NCBI GenBank assembly: GCA_041399205.1
Contig: JAWKTK010000008.1
Span: 62,001 to 126,000 of the forward strand
Length of the DNA stretch: 64,000 nt
DNA from: JAGQOZ01 sp041399205
Lineage (GTDB): Bacteria; Planctomycetota; Planctomycetia; Pirellulales; Pirellulaceae
Direction: 5' to 3'
Shown here: one piece after another, positions 27,949 through 38,200 of the stretch
Layout: the number at the start of each line of letters is the position of its first letter
Position numbering within the stretch: position 1 is the stretch's first letter
Translations under genes and position numbers: made by a program
Notes under the pieces: model-generated
The model's database searches: none
What the model was told of the DNA's origin: nothing
What the model saw: only the letters and a program-made list of their open reading frames with translations

Positions 27949-30900
27949 ATGCGAAATGCACTTCGCAATCGTCGTCGCGTGTCTAACGCTAAATCGCTTG
28001 TCACGGAAACGCTCGAAGATCGTCGCTTACTAACCGGTGCCGGTGACGCAAATCTGGATTTCTACTTTGACGAATCTGATTTTGTGCAGATATTTCAAGC
28101 AGGAAAGTTTCAAAATAGAGAACCCGCGACGTGGGCAGAAGGTGATTTCAACGGCGACGAGGTTTTCGACACCGGCGATTTTCTCGTTGCCTTTACTGAA
28201 GGCCTCTACAAGACCGGGCCCTACGACGAAGCGGCAACCGAACCACAGCATACTCGATATCCCATTCCGGTCAATTCGAACGCCGATGTCACTCTGAATT
28301 ATTATCCGGACACGGGCAGTTTGCTAATCGAATCAAACACGGCCATTACGACGTTGCATTTGCATTCAGAATCGGGACGGTTCGAAGGCAGACAACGTCC
28401 GCAGCAGTTCGTAGGACTCTTTGACACATTTGACGCGCACAATGCCTTTAATTTGGAGCCAGGCGGATGGACGACGTTGTCTTTCACATCCGTTCTGCCA
28501 CCGAATCTATCGGTTCTGCAGCTAACGTCCGACCTAACCATCGATGGTTCGTATATTCATGGAGGCCAGATTGATGTTGGCTTGGCGTGTGACGGTTGTA
28601 TGTCTGCCGTGCCGGTGAGTCCGGTGGCGTCGGGTGCTGGTCAAATCTTCAACGAAACTGTGGCCCTGACGAATGCTAGTCCGTCGTTTCGGTTTGACGT
28701 GCAACAGCTCGCGCAGGACCAGATCAGTCTGTTCGCTTCGTTCAGCGAAGACGCAACCGTACAGCTGACATTGAGCTCCGTGCCTGACAACATTCCGCTA
28801 CTTGCGGAAACCTTGACGTCCGATACCGTGCTCATGCTTCCGTCGCAGGCCTTTGACCAGGAACTGCTGGCTATTTCGTTAGAGCTAGTAAGTGGCGAAG
28901 CGGCCAACGTTCAACTGGACATGATTAGTAATGCCGTGTTCGAACAGGAATCGCTTGGGCAAGGAAACAATAGCGACATGGCGAACCCTCAGTCGTTGGC
29001 AGATTCGTTCGCAGCGGCACCGTTTGACATGCAGCTTTCGTCCGTCCTTGGTCAGTTGGACGCGGCCGACGCGCTGCCTCGATCGATTGCAGACGATTCG
29101 TTCGAATCTGGATCATTGGATGCCAGCTGGACGATTCGATCGGACGATGGTGGTCGCGTCACGGTGACCGACGCGTTTGGTGCCGGCGATGGAAGTTATT
29201 CGCTGGTGATGGACGGTGTCGTACCTGCCGCCGCAGACGACGATCAACCAGTGCTGATTGTTTTCTACGATCCCGTGGACGGTACGATTCGCTCGCAGAA
29301 TCTAGGTGAATTGCCGCTGACCACGTTAGAGCTGATTTCGAACTCGGGCATTTTTACAGGTAATCCTGTTCCTGAAGAGGTTTTTGACAACGTCTTTGAT
29401 GTGGACGAAGATTCCAAATTGTTTGAACTAGACCCAGCTGGATTAAACGACTGGAACTTGATGGGCGTGGCCGCGACCGGATTGACGCTGGAATTCCTAG
29501 AGCAAGACTTGCAGATTGACGGGGCGCTGCTGGGCGGAGGCAAACCACGTTTTGAAGTCCATTTGGATCCTGGCAACCAAGTCACCAACGAAGCGATTTT
29601 GTCTGTGGACACCACAGGCGCCGATGCGGTTCAACTGGATTTTCAATACGCCGAATGGAATGATGACGAATCTGCAATGCCATCCGTATATACGGGCAGT
29701 GTCTTTGGCGACGGTGTGTCCATCAGCGTCGACGGGAATCGCTGGTATCGCATCTTCACGCCATCGGATCAACTTGCTGGCGAATGGCACTCGGAACAGA
29801 TTGACTTGACGGAAGCCGCCGCAGCCCACAACTTGTCACTGGATGGCACGCTTCAAGTCAAGTTCCAGCAAGCGGGCGAACGGGCGATTCCCAATGGTGG
29901 TCGAGCGTACGATGGGATTCGTATTTCGACGCTAGTGGATGTCGACTGGTATGCGATGACGCCTAACGCTGGCGAATACGTTTCGTTCGTGTCGGCGGCG
30001 CATTCCAGCGGTTCGTCTAGCCTGCGATTGTTCAGCGAATCAGGCGAACTTTTGGTAACCGGCGACGCGCATTCCCAGGCCGATGCGGTGATCAACAATT
30101 ATCTTGCCGATGGTTCGCCGTTGCGAATCGCAGTCTCTGGCACGGCGGAAGACTATACGTTGCTGACCATTCGCAACGGACAGTTTGAACCGGATGTCAA
30201 TGCTCGAGGGATCAAACCGAATTCGCTCACCGGGAATACCGTCGGAGCCAGAATCGCTGGCGAATCACAGGATACGTATGGCTATGTTACGAGCGGAAAT
30301 GCGACTGCCGTGCAGTTGGTTGACGCGACGGGACAGGTTCGTACCGTTGAGACCGAAGACGCGGCTTTTGATGGCGTTCGCAACAAATTGCAAACCGTGG
30401 TTGTTGATCATACGAATGGTCAGTATTTCTTGCAGGCACCACCCGAGCTGCCCGCTGATGTTCGATTCGTGGCAGTGCCCGATCAAGGTGGAGTGACGGC
30501 AAATCGCCAGATCGTAAGGTTGGATTCCTTGTTCGAATTTGATGCGAACACGATCACTGCCAATGACCTATCGGTCGACGGAAACGACGCACTACGCGTG
30601 TCGTTGGTTTCGCCGCACGTGGCCGAATTCACTCTGACTCCACTGGAAGACGGAACGCATACGGTTTCCCTGCCTGCAGGTGCGGTAGCAGATCAATTTG
30701 GTGTGAGCAACCAGGCCATACAGTCTGATTACCAAGTCGATACGGTGCGGCCTGAATTGGTCTCGTCATCCATCACCAACGGCCAATTGGTCCCGACTGG
30801 CTTGGTCACATTGGATCTGGTGTTCAATGAATCGGTGGTGCTGGATTCCGAATTTCGGTTGCGCTCCGATTTAGGCACGCTGGTGACGCCAATTTCCGTG

Positions 30901-33279
30901 GACTATGACGACACGACCTTTACCGCCCGCTTGACTTATGATCTGCCAGATGAAACATCCTACGCGTTGAATGTCTCCAATTTCTCGGCCATCCAGGATC
31001 TCGCCGGCTTGGCGATTAGAGAACCGATTTCTATCGAATTTACCACAGATATTTCCGGTGCTCAGATTACAGGCCCAACCTCGCTGGTCGGCCAACCAGG
31101 TGCAGCCGTACATCAAACGGAAGCAAAAATTGGTTTCATTGGCGCAAACGATGTGGACGACTTTGTGATCAACGTCGATGCGAATCAGATTCTCACCGCC
31201 CAGGTGTTTCCTGCGGAAGACTTAATGCCACTGATCGAAATCGTATCACCCGATGGTCAACAGTTGGCAACTAACGCCGATTCGAATTCGCCGCATGTCT
31301 CGGCAGCGGTGACGTCGGCCGGCGAATATCGAATACAGATTTCTGGCAAAGAGAATTCGACTGGTTCGTTCCGCTTGGAAACTCGTTTGAACGGCATCTA
31401 CGAAGACGTGGCACCGAATGATTCGGCAGAAACCGCTCAAATCTTGCAGCCGTGGGTCGCGCATGCGGGGACCACGGTTCGACAAACAACGGTCAGCGGA
31501 GTGGTGAACAATAGTGACGCTGAAGACTGGTATTCGTTTTCATTGGAAGACGGAGAATCGGTCGCGTTGCATTTGGATTCGGTCACGAATCGGTCCGAAA
31601 TTGCGTTGTTCGACGCGACTGGCAAACAACTGTATCAATCGTCAGCCAGCGCCCAGCAAGAGACCATTCAGCCGTTTATCGATGGCACGACTAACGGCAT
31701 TGCGGACGAATACAAGATCAGAGTGCGTCGCGCAACAAACGCGAGCACACCTTACCTGTTAACGACGCTCATCAATGCCAGCTGGAATGTCGACGCAGTG
31801 TCAGTGCCCGATCAATCCGAAACGAATGCGACCTTCGTCTATCATGTAAACACGGGCCAATTGGATTTGGTGGTCAACGAACGATTCTTGACGACGCTCG
31901 AGATCAGGGCGGCAGGGATACCGCTCCAAGGAAATCGCGAAGACTTCCCGGGCGGAGGTACGACACACTACTCCGGCCTCTTTGACGTGTATAACAGAAC
32001 CAGAGCGTTTAAACTCGATCCCGCAGGCTTTGGAAGTCTCGTCAACTTTGCCAATATCGGTCCAGGTTGGACGCTGAGTCAAATCACTGCCGGCCTGTCT
32101 TTTGACGGATCAATTGTAGGCGGTGCTGGCCTTGGCGAAGTCGAAATAGTTGGAGCTCGCTCCGATACGACTCGCTTTCAAACGCCAACATTGGACTTGA
32201 TTCGCGACATGGCTGGCTACGTAAACGAATCGGAAACGCGTTTGGTTCAGGTCCATTTGGAATCCGGTAATTCGCTGACACTGGAGACACAAACCCTTGG
32301 TGATGGAGACGGGTTGTTCCAGAACGAATTGAATCCGTCACTGACGTTACTATCGCCTGCGGACGATGTCGTGGCGTCGGACCAAAATAGTGCGGCGGAT
32401 GGCAAAAATGCCAAGCTGACTTTTACGGCAACGGAATCGGGCAACTATCTGATTCTGATATCCAGCGAGTCCGGAGCGGGCGAATACTTGTTGTCTGCGT
32501 CCGGAGATCTGACGTCGCCCGGATTTCAAGCGTTAACGACCAATCCTGCGGCGGATTCGTCTATCAACTATTCGCTCGACTACATTGACGTCCAGTTCAA
32601 TCAGTTGGTGGATGTCAGTTCGCTCCAGCCAACGGACATACAGATTGCTGGCCAGCCGGCAGATTCGGTTTCGCTACTAAGTGGCAACATCGTACGATTC
32701 CACGCCAGCAACATCCCCAACGACGGACTTGTGCACGTGACGATGCCTGCGGCAGCCGTCTCGTCTGTAGGCGGCCAAGCGTCATCCGGTTTGGAGTATT
32801 CGTTTGTATATGATGCATTGCCACCACGAGTCACGCGTACATCTTTGGACGATAGCAATGTTGTGGACGCCGGAAATCTTACGGTAGAAATTCAATTCAG
32901 CGAAGCGATTGAATTTCCGAACTCGGTCAGCGACGCATTGCGACTTCAAGGAATCGGTCGGATCTGGCAGCCGATTTCCGCGAACTACGACACTGTCACA
33001 CATGTGCTAACGGTTGACTATGGTGTCGTTGAAGAAGGAGGCTACTTGCTAGACTTGACGCCTGGAATTCGTGATGAAGTGGGAAATCATCTATCAGGCG
33101 TGACATCGTGGAGTTTGGCTGTGCTGGAGCGGCGTCAGGCCGTACAGAGGCGGCTTGCCGTGGATGCGCTTCCGCTGGAGAGGAGGGTTTCACTTTCGGG
33201 CGAAGTATTGGACAAAAAGCGTTTGCCTTTGGTCAAGACGAAGACATTATTCCCTTCTCTTTGCCAGCAAATCAGTTGA
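27949..33279 (+). CDS. Giant LEPR-type exoprotein, N-terminal part
   Basis: A 1776-residue segment of a protein that probably continues in the next entry. The N-terminus is Arg-rich with ETLEDRRLLTGAGD, followed directly by a dockerin-like EF-hand pair (GDANLDFYFDESDFV, GDFNGDEVFDTGDFL). Then comes a repeated module of about 100 residues occurring three times (around 28280-28580, 29235-29570 and 31820-32150), marked by TTLxLxSxSGxF and a later L(E/D)P(G/A)G. Between these lie pre-peptidase C-terminal (PPC)-like domains (DVDDFVINVDANQILTA) and SbsA-type Ig-like domains (RPELVSSSITNGQLVPTG). The terminal 20 or so residues are out of frame: at the run of five A near 33214-33218 the protein-like reading changes frame to FGQDEDIIPFSLPANQ. 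The role is unknown; it is likely a surface adhesin or scaffold component. Confidence 0.82.
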   Translation: MRNALRNRRRVSNAKSLVTETLEDRRLLTGAGDANLDFYFDESDFVQIFQAGKFQNREPATWAEGDFNGDEVFDTGDFLVAFTEGLYKTGPYDEAATEPQHTRYPIPVNSNADVTLNYYPDTGSLLIESNTAITTLHLHSESGRFEGRQRPQQFVGLFDTFDAHNAFNLEPGGWTTLSFTSVLPPNLSVLQLTSDLTIDGSYIHGGQIDVGLACDGCMSAVPVSPVASGAGQIFNETVALTNASPSFRFDVQQLAQDQISLFASFSEDATVQLTLSSVPDNIPLLAETLTSDTVLMLPSQAFDQELLAISLELVSGEAANVQLDMISNAVFEQESLGQGNNSDMANPQSLADSFAAAPFDMQLSSVLGQLDAADALPRSIADDSFESGSLDASWTIRSDDGGRVTVTDAFGAGDGSYSLVMDGVVPAAADDDQPVLIVFYDPVDGTIRSQNLGELPLTTLELISNSGIFTGNPVPEEVFDNVFDVDEDSKLFELDPAGLNDWNLMGVAATGLTLEFLEQDLQIDGALLGGGKPRFEVHLDPGNQVTNEAILSVDTTGADAVQLDFQYAEWNDDESAMPSVYTGSVFGDGVSISVDGNRWYRIFTPSDQLAGEWHSEQIDLTEAAAAHNLSLDGTLQVKFQQAGERAIPNGGRAYDGIRISTLVDVDWYAMTPNAGEYVSFVSAAHSSGSSSLRLFSESGELLVTGDAHSQADAVINNYLADGSPLRIAVSGTAEDYTLLTIRNGQFEPDVNARGIKPNSLTGNTVGARIAGESQDTYGYVTSGNATAVQLVDATGQVRTVETEDAAFDGVRNKLQTVVVDHTNGQYFLQAPPELPADVRFVAVPDQGGVTANRQIVRLDSLFEFDANTITANDLSVDGNDALRVSLVSPHVAEFTLTPLEDGTHTVSLPAGAVADQFGVSNQAIQSDYQVDTVRPELVSSSITNGQLVPTGLVTLDLVFNESVVLDSEFRLRSDLGTLVTPISVDYDDTTFTARLTYDLPDETSYALNVSNFSAIQDLAGLAIREPISIEFTTDISGAQITGPTSLVGQPGAAVHQTEAKIGFIGANDVDDFVINVDANQILTAQVFPAEDLMPLIEIVSPDGQQLATNADSNSPHVSAAVTSAGEYRIQISGKENSTGSFRLETRLNGIYEDVAPNDSAETAQILQPWVAHAGTTVRQTTVSGVVNNSDAEDWYSFSLEDGESVALHLDSVTNRSEIALFDATGKQLYQSSASAQQETIQPFIDGTTNGIADEYKIRVRRATNASTPYLLTTLINASWNVDAVSVPDQSETNATFVYHVNTGQLDLVVNERFLTTLEIRAAGIPLQGNREDFPGGGTTHYSGLFDVYNRTRAFKLDPAGFGSLVNFANIGPGWTLSQITAGLSFDGSIVGGAGLGEVEIVGARSDTTRFQTPTLDLIRDMAGYVNESETRLVQVHLESGNSLTLETQTLGDGDGLFQNELNPSLTLLSPADDVVASDQNSAADGKNAKLTFTATESGNYLILISSESGAGEYLLSASGDLTSPGFQALTTNPAADSSINYSLDYIDVQFNQLVDVSSLQPTDIQIAGQPADSVSLLSGNIVRFHASNIPNDGLVHVTMPAAAVSSVGGQASSGLEYSFVYDALPPRVTRTSLDDSNVVDAGNLTVEIQFSEAIEFPNSVSDALRLQGIGRIWQPISANYDTVTHVLTVDYGVVEEGGYLLDLTPGIRDEVGNHLSGVTSWSLAVLERRQAVQRRLAVDALPLERRVSLSGEVLDKKRLPLVKTKTLFPSLCQQIS

Positions 33280-33294
33280 TTACCATTCGCACGA

Positions 33295-35097
33295 ATGATG
33301 CACAAGGTCGCCATCAAGCAACGCTGCTGGATCCGGCGGGCATTGGTCACGCAAAGCAGTGATGCCGTTGGTTCGCTGCTGGTGGCTCGAGGCAATGTGG
33401 CAGGCACCAGTTGGTTTTGCAGTCCACGTCGGGCGTTGCCAGACGGTACACTTCACCAGATCTTGCTGAATCAGATTTCAGAAGCGGAATCGGTTCGCAA
33501 TCGCAGCAATAATGTGGGTTGGACAGCGGAACCGCTAGACCGCTTTTTCGATAATTCGTTGGTTCCGCACGTGACGGTGTCCGGTCTGGGTCGGCAGAGC
33601 TGGGATGTGTATGCGGTGACGGTACACCCCAACGAACATCTCTCCGCCGGCTTAACGGCCGATAGCGATCAGATTTTCCTGGAAGTCCTTAACAGCGATG
33701 AACAAGTCATCGCCAGCGGACAACCGGGTACCAACTTTGACCAAGCGATTCGCGAAATGCAGGACCGATCCAACTCGGGTTTGTCATCCGTGTATTACTT
33801 GCGCATTCGAACGCTCGATCGCACCGAAGTCCCCTATTCGCTGTCCGTGTTCCGGAATGCGACGATCGCATCGAACACCACACCGACATGGTTCGGTCCG
33901 AATCTGGCCGCCGTCGGTAGTTTGACCAGCGAAGCGACTACCAGCGAATTCGTATTTCAAGCAGACAGCGGCGCCAACATCAATGCGTCGCTGCAAATAC
34001 CGTTTTCCAGCGACAATGTAGCTGAACCGCTGGCGGCGTCATTGCGTTTGCTGGGCCCAGACGGCCAGACGGTGGCGACCGGCGAAGGAACGCTCGCGCA
34101 CGCAGCTGCTGCGGCGGGAGAGTATCGCTTGCAAGTGGTACGCTCGTCAGGACAAGGTGGCTTCGAATTGCAGGTCAGCGGTAACGGAGTGATGGCGGTG
34201 CCAATCCAAGTGACGTCGTTTGCACCGGCCGGCAATCCAACGTTGTTCGGCCTGCCCGAATCGATTACCGTCGAATTCAATCAGTCGGTGGATGTCAATT
34301 CAGTCACCGCGGACGACTTGTTGATTGGCAATGAACCAGCCGTGTTTGTTCGAGCCAATTCACCGACGTCGCTGACGTTTGGGTTGGGGCCGAATGCCGA
34401 CGTGGGTGACGGTGAATATACCGTTCGCTTGGCAGCCAACGCCGTGACGAATCTAGCCGGACTACCTCAAGACGCATTTGAAACCAGCTTTACGGTCGAT
34501 CGTTCGTCGGCGGATTATGACAACGATGGCGACGTGGACCTGCAAGATCTGGACGCCTACTGTGTCGCTCGTCAACAACACGCCGCGCTGTACGATATCA
34601 ACCAAGACGGCCAGTTCGATTTCCAAGACTATTTGCAGATCCTTGCCGACACGTTTGGCGTGACTCCGGGCGACGTCGACTTGGACGGCGATTTTGATTC
34701 ACAAGATTTGGTCAAAATCTTTGAAGGCGGCAAATATGAATCGGGACAGACCGATGCGTCGTGGCAGGACGGCGACTTCGACTGCAACGGCCAAGTCACA
34801 TCCGCCGATTTTGTCCTGGTGTTCCGAGCCGACACCTACACCGCCAACATCGCACGCGACGCCATCGCAGCAGCCGATCTAGACGAACCAGTCGGTTCGG
34901 CCGGTCAGACGTCGCTGCAGATCACTCCTCCAGCCGAAATCACTGTTGTTCCGGCGCAACAACGATTCGTTCGCCAACGGAACTCGAACTTCGCACCTGC
35001 CGAAAATCGCTCGCCGAGTGACGACCATCAGTTGACGAAGAACGTGGAACGAGATCACGTGTTTGCCGAATTCCAGTTGTTCGATGTCTGGCTCTAA
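33295..35097 (+). CDS. Giant exoprotein, C-terminal part with dockerin
   Basis: A 600-codon frame that is almost certainly the continuation of the upstream gene after two frame changes (near 33216 and 33350); the first 15 or so residues are probably not authentic. It contains PPC-like domains (VTVSGLGRQSWDVYAVTV; GEYRLQVVRSSGQGGFELQV), an SbsA-type Ig-like domain (VEFNQSVDVNSVTADDLLIG) and a C-terminal run of EF-hand dockerin units (DYDNDGDVDLQDLDAYC, GDVDLDGDFDSQDLV, GDFDCNGQVTSADFV). It ends in a low-complexity tail closing with FAEFQLFDVWL. If joined, the protein is about 2,380 residues with dockerin-like pairs at both ends. Confidence 0.75.
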   Translation: MMHKVAIKQRCWIRRALVTQSSDAVGSLLVARGNVAGTSWFCSPRRALPDGTLHQILLNQISEAESVRNRSNNVGWTAEPLDRFFDNSLVPHVTVSGLGRQSWDVYAVTVHPNEHLSAGLTADSDQIFLEVLNSDEQVIASGQPGTNFDQAIREMQDRSNSGLSSVYYLRIRTLDRTEVPYSLSVFRNATIASNTTPTWFGPNLAAVGSLTSEATTSEFVFQADSGANINASLQIPFSSDNVAEPLAASLRLLGPDGQTVATGEGTLAHAAAAAGEYRLQVVRSSGQGGFELQVSGNGVMAVPIQVTSFAPAGNPTLFGLPESITVEFNQSVDVNSVTADDLLIGNEPAVFVRANSPTSLTFGLGPNADVGDGEYTVRLAANAVTNLAGLPQDAFETSFTVDRSSADYDNDGDVDLQDLDAYCVARQQHAALYDINQDGQFDFQDYLQILADTFGVTPGDVDLDGDFDSQDLVKIFEGGKYESGQTDASWQDGDFDCNGQVTSADFVLVFRADTYTANIARDAIAAADLDEPVGSAGQTSLQITPPAEITVVPAQQRFVRQRNSNFAPAENRSPSDDHQLTKNVERDHVFAEFQLFDVWL

Positions 35098-35158
35098 TCT
35101 AAAGCGCTGCGTCCATGCCGTGAGTTCGAAGTGCCTACGGCTGGACGTTTTCGGTTAC

Positions 35159-35227
35159 TTCGCTATTGCCCGTTAATTCGCCGTTGGCTGTCACTTCGCC
35201 GTTGCCGTCACTTCGCCGTTGCCCTGG
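35159..35227 (-). repeat. 18-base minisatellite at the kinase gene 3' end
   Basis: Four adjacent copies of a unit related to TTCGCCGTTGSCTGTCAC (plus-strand sense), 18, 18, 17 and 16 bases long. On the minus strand it encodes NGEVTA repeats. The 17-base copy breaks the frame: the kinase gene stops at 35191 within the tract, whereas restoring one C would add NGEVTANGELTGNSEVTENV and move the stop to 35135-35137. Confidence 0.7.
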
Positions 35228-38200
35228 TCACGAGACTGGTGATCGGTTGCTGACGGCCGAGTATTTTCGACGGGACGTTTCGGTGACTGGAACTCCCAAA
35301 GCAGATCACGTTCGTCCAGTACCTGTTTCAGCCAGTCATGGTCGGCGTCTTTTAACGACGCCAACAGTTCTTCGTACACAATGGTATCGTCGTCAGCAAA
35401 TGCCACCAGCGCGCGGCGTAAGTTAAGACGTTGCGATGTGGTCACTTGTACGTTTTTGGAATTCAGAATGTCGACACAAATGGGCAACAGTTCTTCCGCA
35501 GCGGGTTTGAGGAAGCGAACCCAAGGCTGAGCAAATTCCGGAGGATACTTGGAATAATCGTTCATGACCGGTTCAGCCAATTTGTCCCATTCCAGTCGGC
35601 TGATCATCACCCATTGATCATTCTCATTCTGTTCGAACCGATTTGTCGAAACGTTGGCCAGCAAACAGACGGCGCGAAAACGCAGTTCGCGGCATTCCGG
35701 ATCGTTGCGTTCATCCTTGGCCCACGCAAGCAAGCGAGCGATAAACTTAACGTCTTCTGAGCTTTCTAAGTCAGCCTGTTCGGCGCGCAGAATCGTAATC
35801 ACCGCCTGCATCTCGGCAGCGTTTAGCACCGGAACCGATTCTGCAATGCTGCTGAGCTGCTTGGAATCATGACCCAACAGTGCCAACGAGAATGGAAGTT
35901 GGCTGCGAAGATCGTTCTTCAGCTGATTCTTGCGAATCTGCAAGATGCCTGGGGCAAACAGATTCTGACTTCGCTGCGAATGGATCAAGCGAGGCAAATC
36001 TTCATAGCCCGCAGATGCAATTTGATCTACAAACTGTCTCGCGTCCAAATACCTACGTCCTGCAATCAACCCCGCTAACGTTAGTATCAAAATCGTTGCG
36101 GCGGTGATGGTGCGGCGCAGGTTATAGCGTCGAGCCGCACGGAGCATCCGCTTTTCACCTGGCGATAAATCAGCCGGAGTGACCAGGCGTTGCGCCAGCA
36201 ATGATTCAATGGGCCCCGGCAAGTGTTGCGGTTTGGGAGTTGCATTCCAGATAAAGCTTTTTTCTGCCAAACGGCGTCGGTAACGGCGAACGATGCTAGG
36301 CTTCTTGCGATCATCCAACCAGTGTTGCACCGGCACAACTAGATTCGAGGCGAACGGTTTGAGCTGCACCTGCAACGTTTCTAGATCCCATTCCAAAACA
36401 GGCCGAATCAGACGTAAGGACTGATTCAAAAGCACGTATTCGGAAGCATCCGTGGTGACTTGGTGACGAACCGCTGACTCCCTGTCGTCGATGTCGGAGA
36501 CATAAATTCGACGCAACAAAGCTTCCAACCGCTTACTTTCGTCCACCACGGGCGCAACGTAATCGCGAAGATAGTCAGTCAGGAACCGAGTAACTTGTTC
36601 GTCATCTTCTGGCACAATGTCGGTCCACGACCGATCTTTGACCACGTCCATCATACGCGTGATTTCCGCCGGTCGCACCAGACCGTTGGTATCGGTTAGT
36701 TCGGCAGCTAGGCGAGCGACAAAGCGGCGGCTGTTGGCTTCCTCTAAATTCGTTTCGCCCATTTTTCCCAACGCCGTTCCAAACGAACGCAACGCGTTTT
36801 CCGTTTGCGTGCGGTTCAGCGAAGGTAACTCCATCACATGGTCGGCAACCGCCGTCGCCAGTCCGTTCTGGTGAAGAAAATTTTGTAAGCCTGGCAGCGA
36901 ATCATCTTCGATCACTAAGAGACATTGCAGTCTGGAGTCACAATGCTTTAGCCCCAGAATTAATTCGCTCTGTAACCTGGGATCGGCCAACAGGGCCGTT
37001 TCCAGATGATCCAACACAATCAAGATTTGGCCACGAGTGTCGTCTCGTGCTTGCAGCGTCTGGAATACTTCGGCCAAACCGAGTTCCGAGTGGATTCGCA
37101 TTTCCACTTTGCTCGCCTGTTGTTTGAATCGGTCCAGGCAATCCGCTTCGTTCCCATTCACATAGAAAACAGAGACATGATCTGCCAAACGAGGAATCAA
37201 GCCGGCCAGCACAAACGACGTCTTCCCGCCACCAGCCGATCCGCTCAAAACGCCCACTCGCATCCGATGCTCGATGTCTCGGTCTTCAATTCGATTCTTC
37301 CAGAACAGAATCGGCTGCGGCAAACCTCGCTCGTCACGAGCTCCCGGCACCAAGCCAACATAGGAATCCACGTCATGACGGTCAAACGGTGCCATACCTT
37401 TCGGAATCACCGGAACGATGCCGCGAGATTCATGCGTTTGCGACTTGGCAATCTGCAGCAAGTTGACCAGTTCGCCCGCCGATTGAATCCGTTCGTCTGC
37501 GGACTTGGCCAAGCAACGGCTGACAATCACGTCTATCAATTCGGTCGCACACGGATTGCTGTTCGATACTGCCGGCGGAACGTGGTTGCGAATCTGTTCG
37601 AACACCGCTTCTCGTTTCTTGGCCGGAAAAGGTCGTTGTCCGGTGAATAATTCGAATAGCGTAACTCCCAAGCTCCAAATATCGGTCCGTTCGTCCACTG
37701 TTTCCCAGGCGTCCGCTTCAATCTGCTCTGGCGACATATACGCCGGCGTGCCCACTTTGTCTGAATATTGATGGTCGGGTGAATCAGACAGCCGAGCCAA
37801 ACCGAAGTCGCCCAGCCGAGCAACCCCGTCCAAGTCCATGATGATATTGCCCGGCTTGATGTCTCGATGAATCAGGCCCTTCTGATGAGCGTGGTGAACC
37901 GCCTCGCAGATTTCAATCATGATCTCCACAGCATGATCAATCGGCGGCCGCTTGGTCTTCAGCAGTTCCGCCAACGACTGGCCGTGGATGTAATCCATCA
38001 CAATGAAGTTGCGTCCATCGTCCGCCACACCAAAGTCCAAGACGGCGATAATGGACGGATGACGAAGACTGGCTAGTGAACGAGCTTCGTTAAGGAACAA
38101 TTCGTGCGAACCGCTGTGACCTTGACGAGGAATCTTGATGGCCACTTGTCGCTGCAACTGCGGATCGTAGGCCAAATAGACTTCGCCAAAACCGCCCTGA

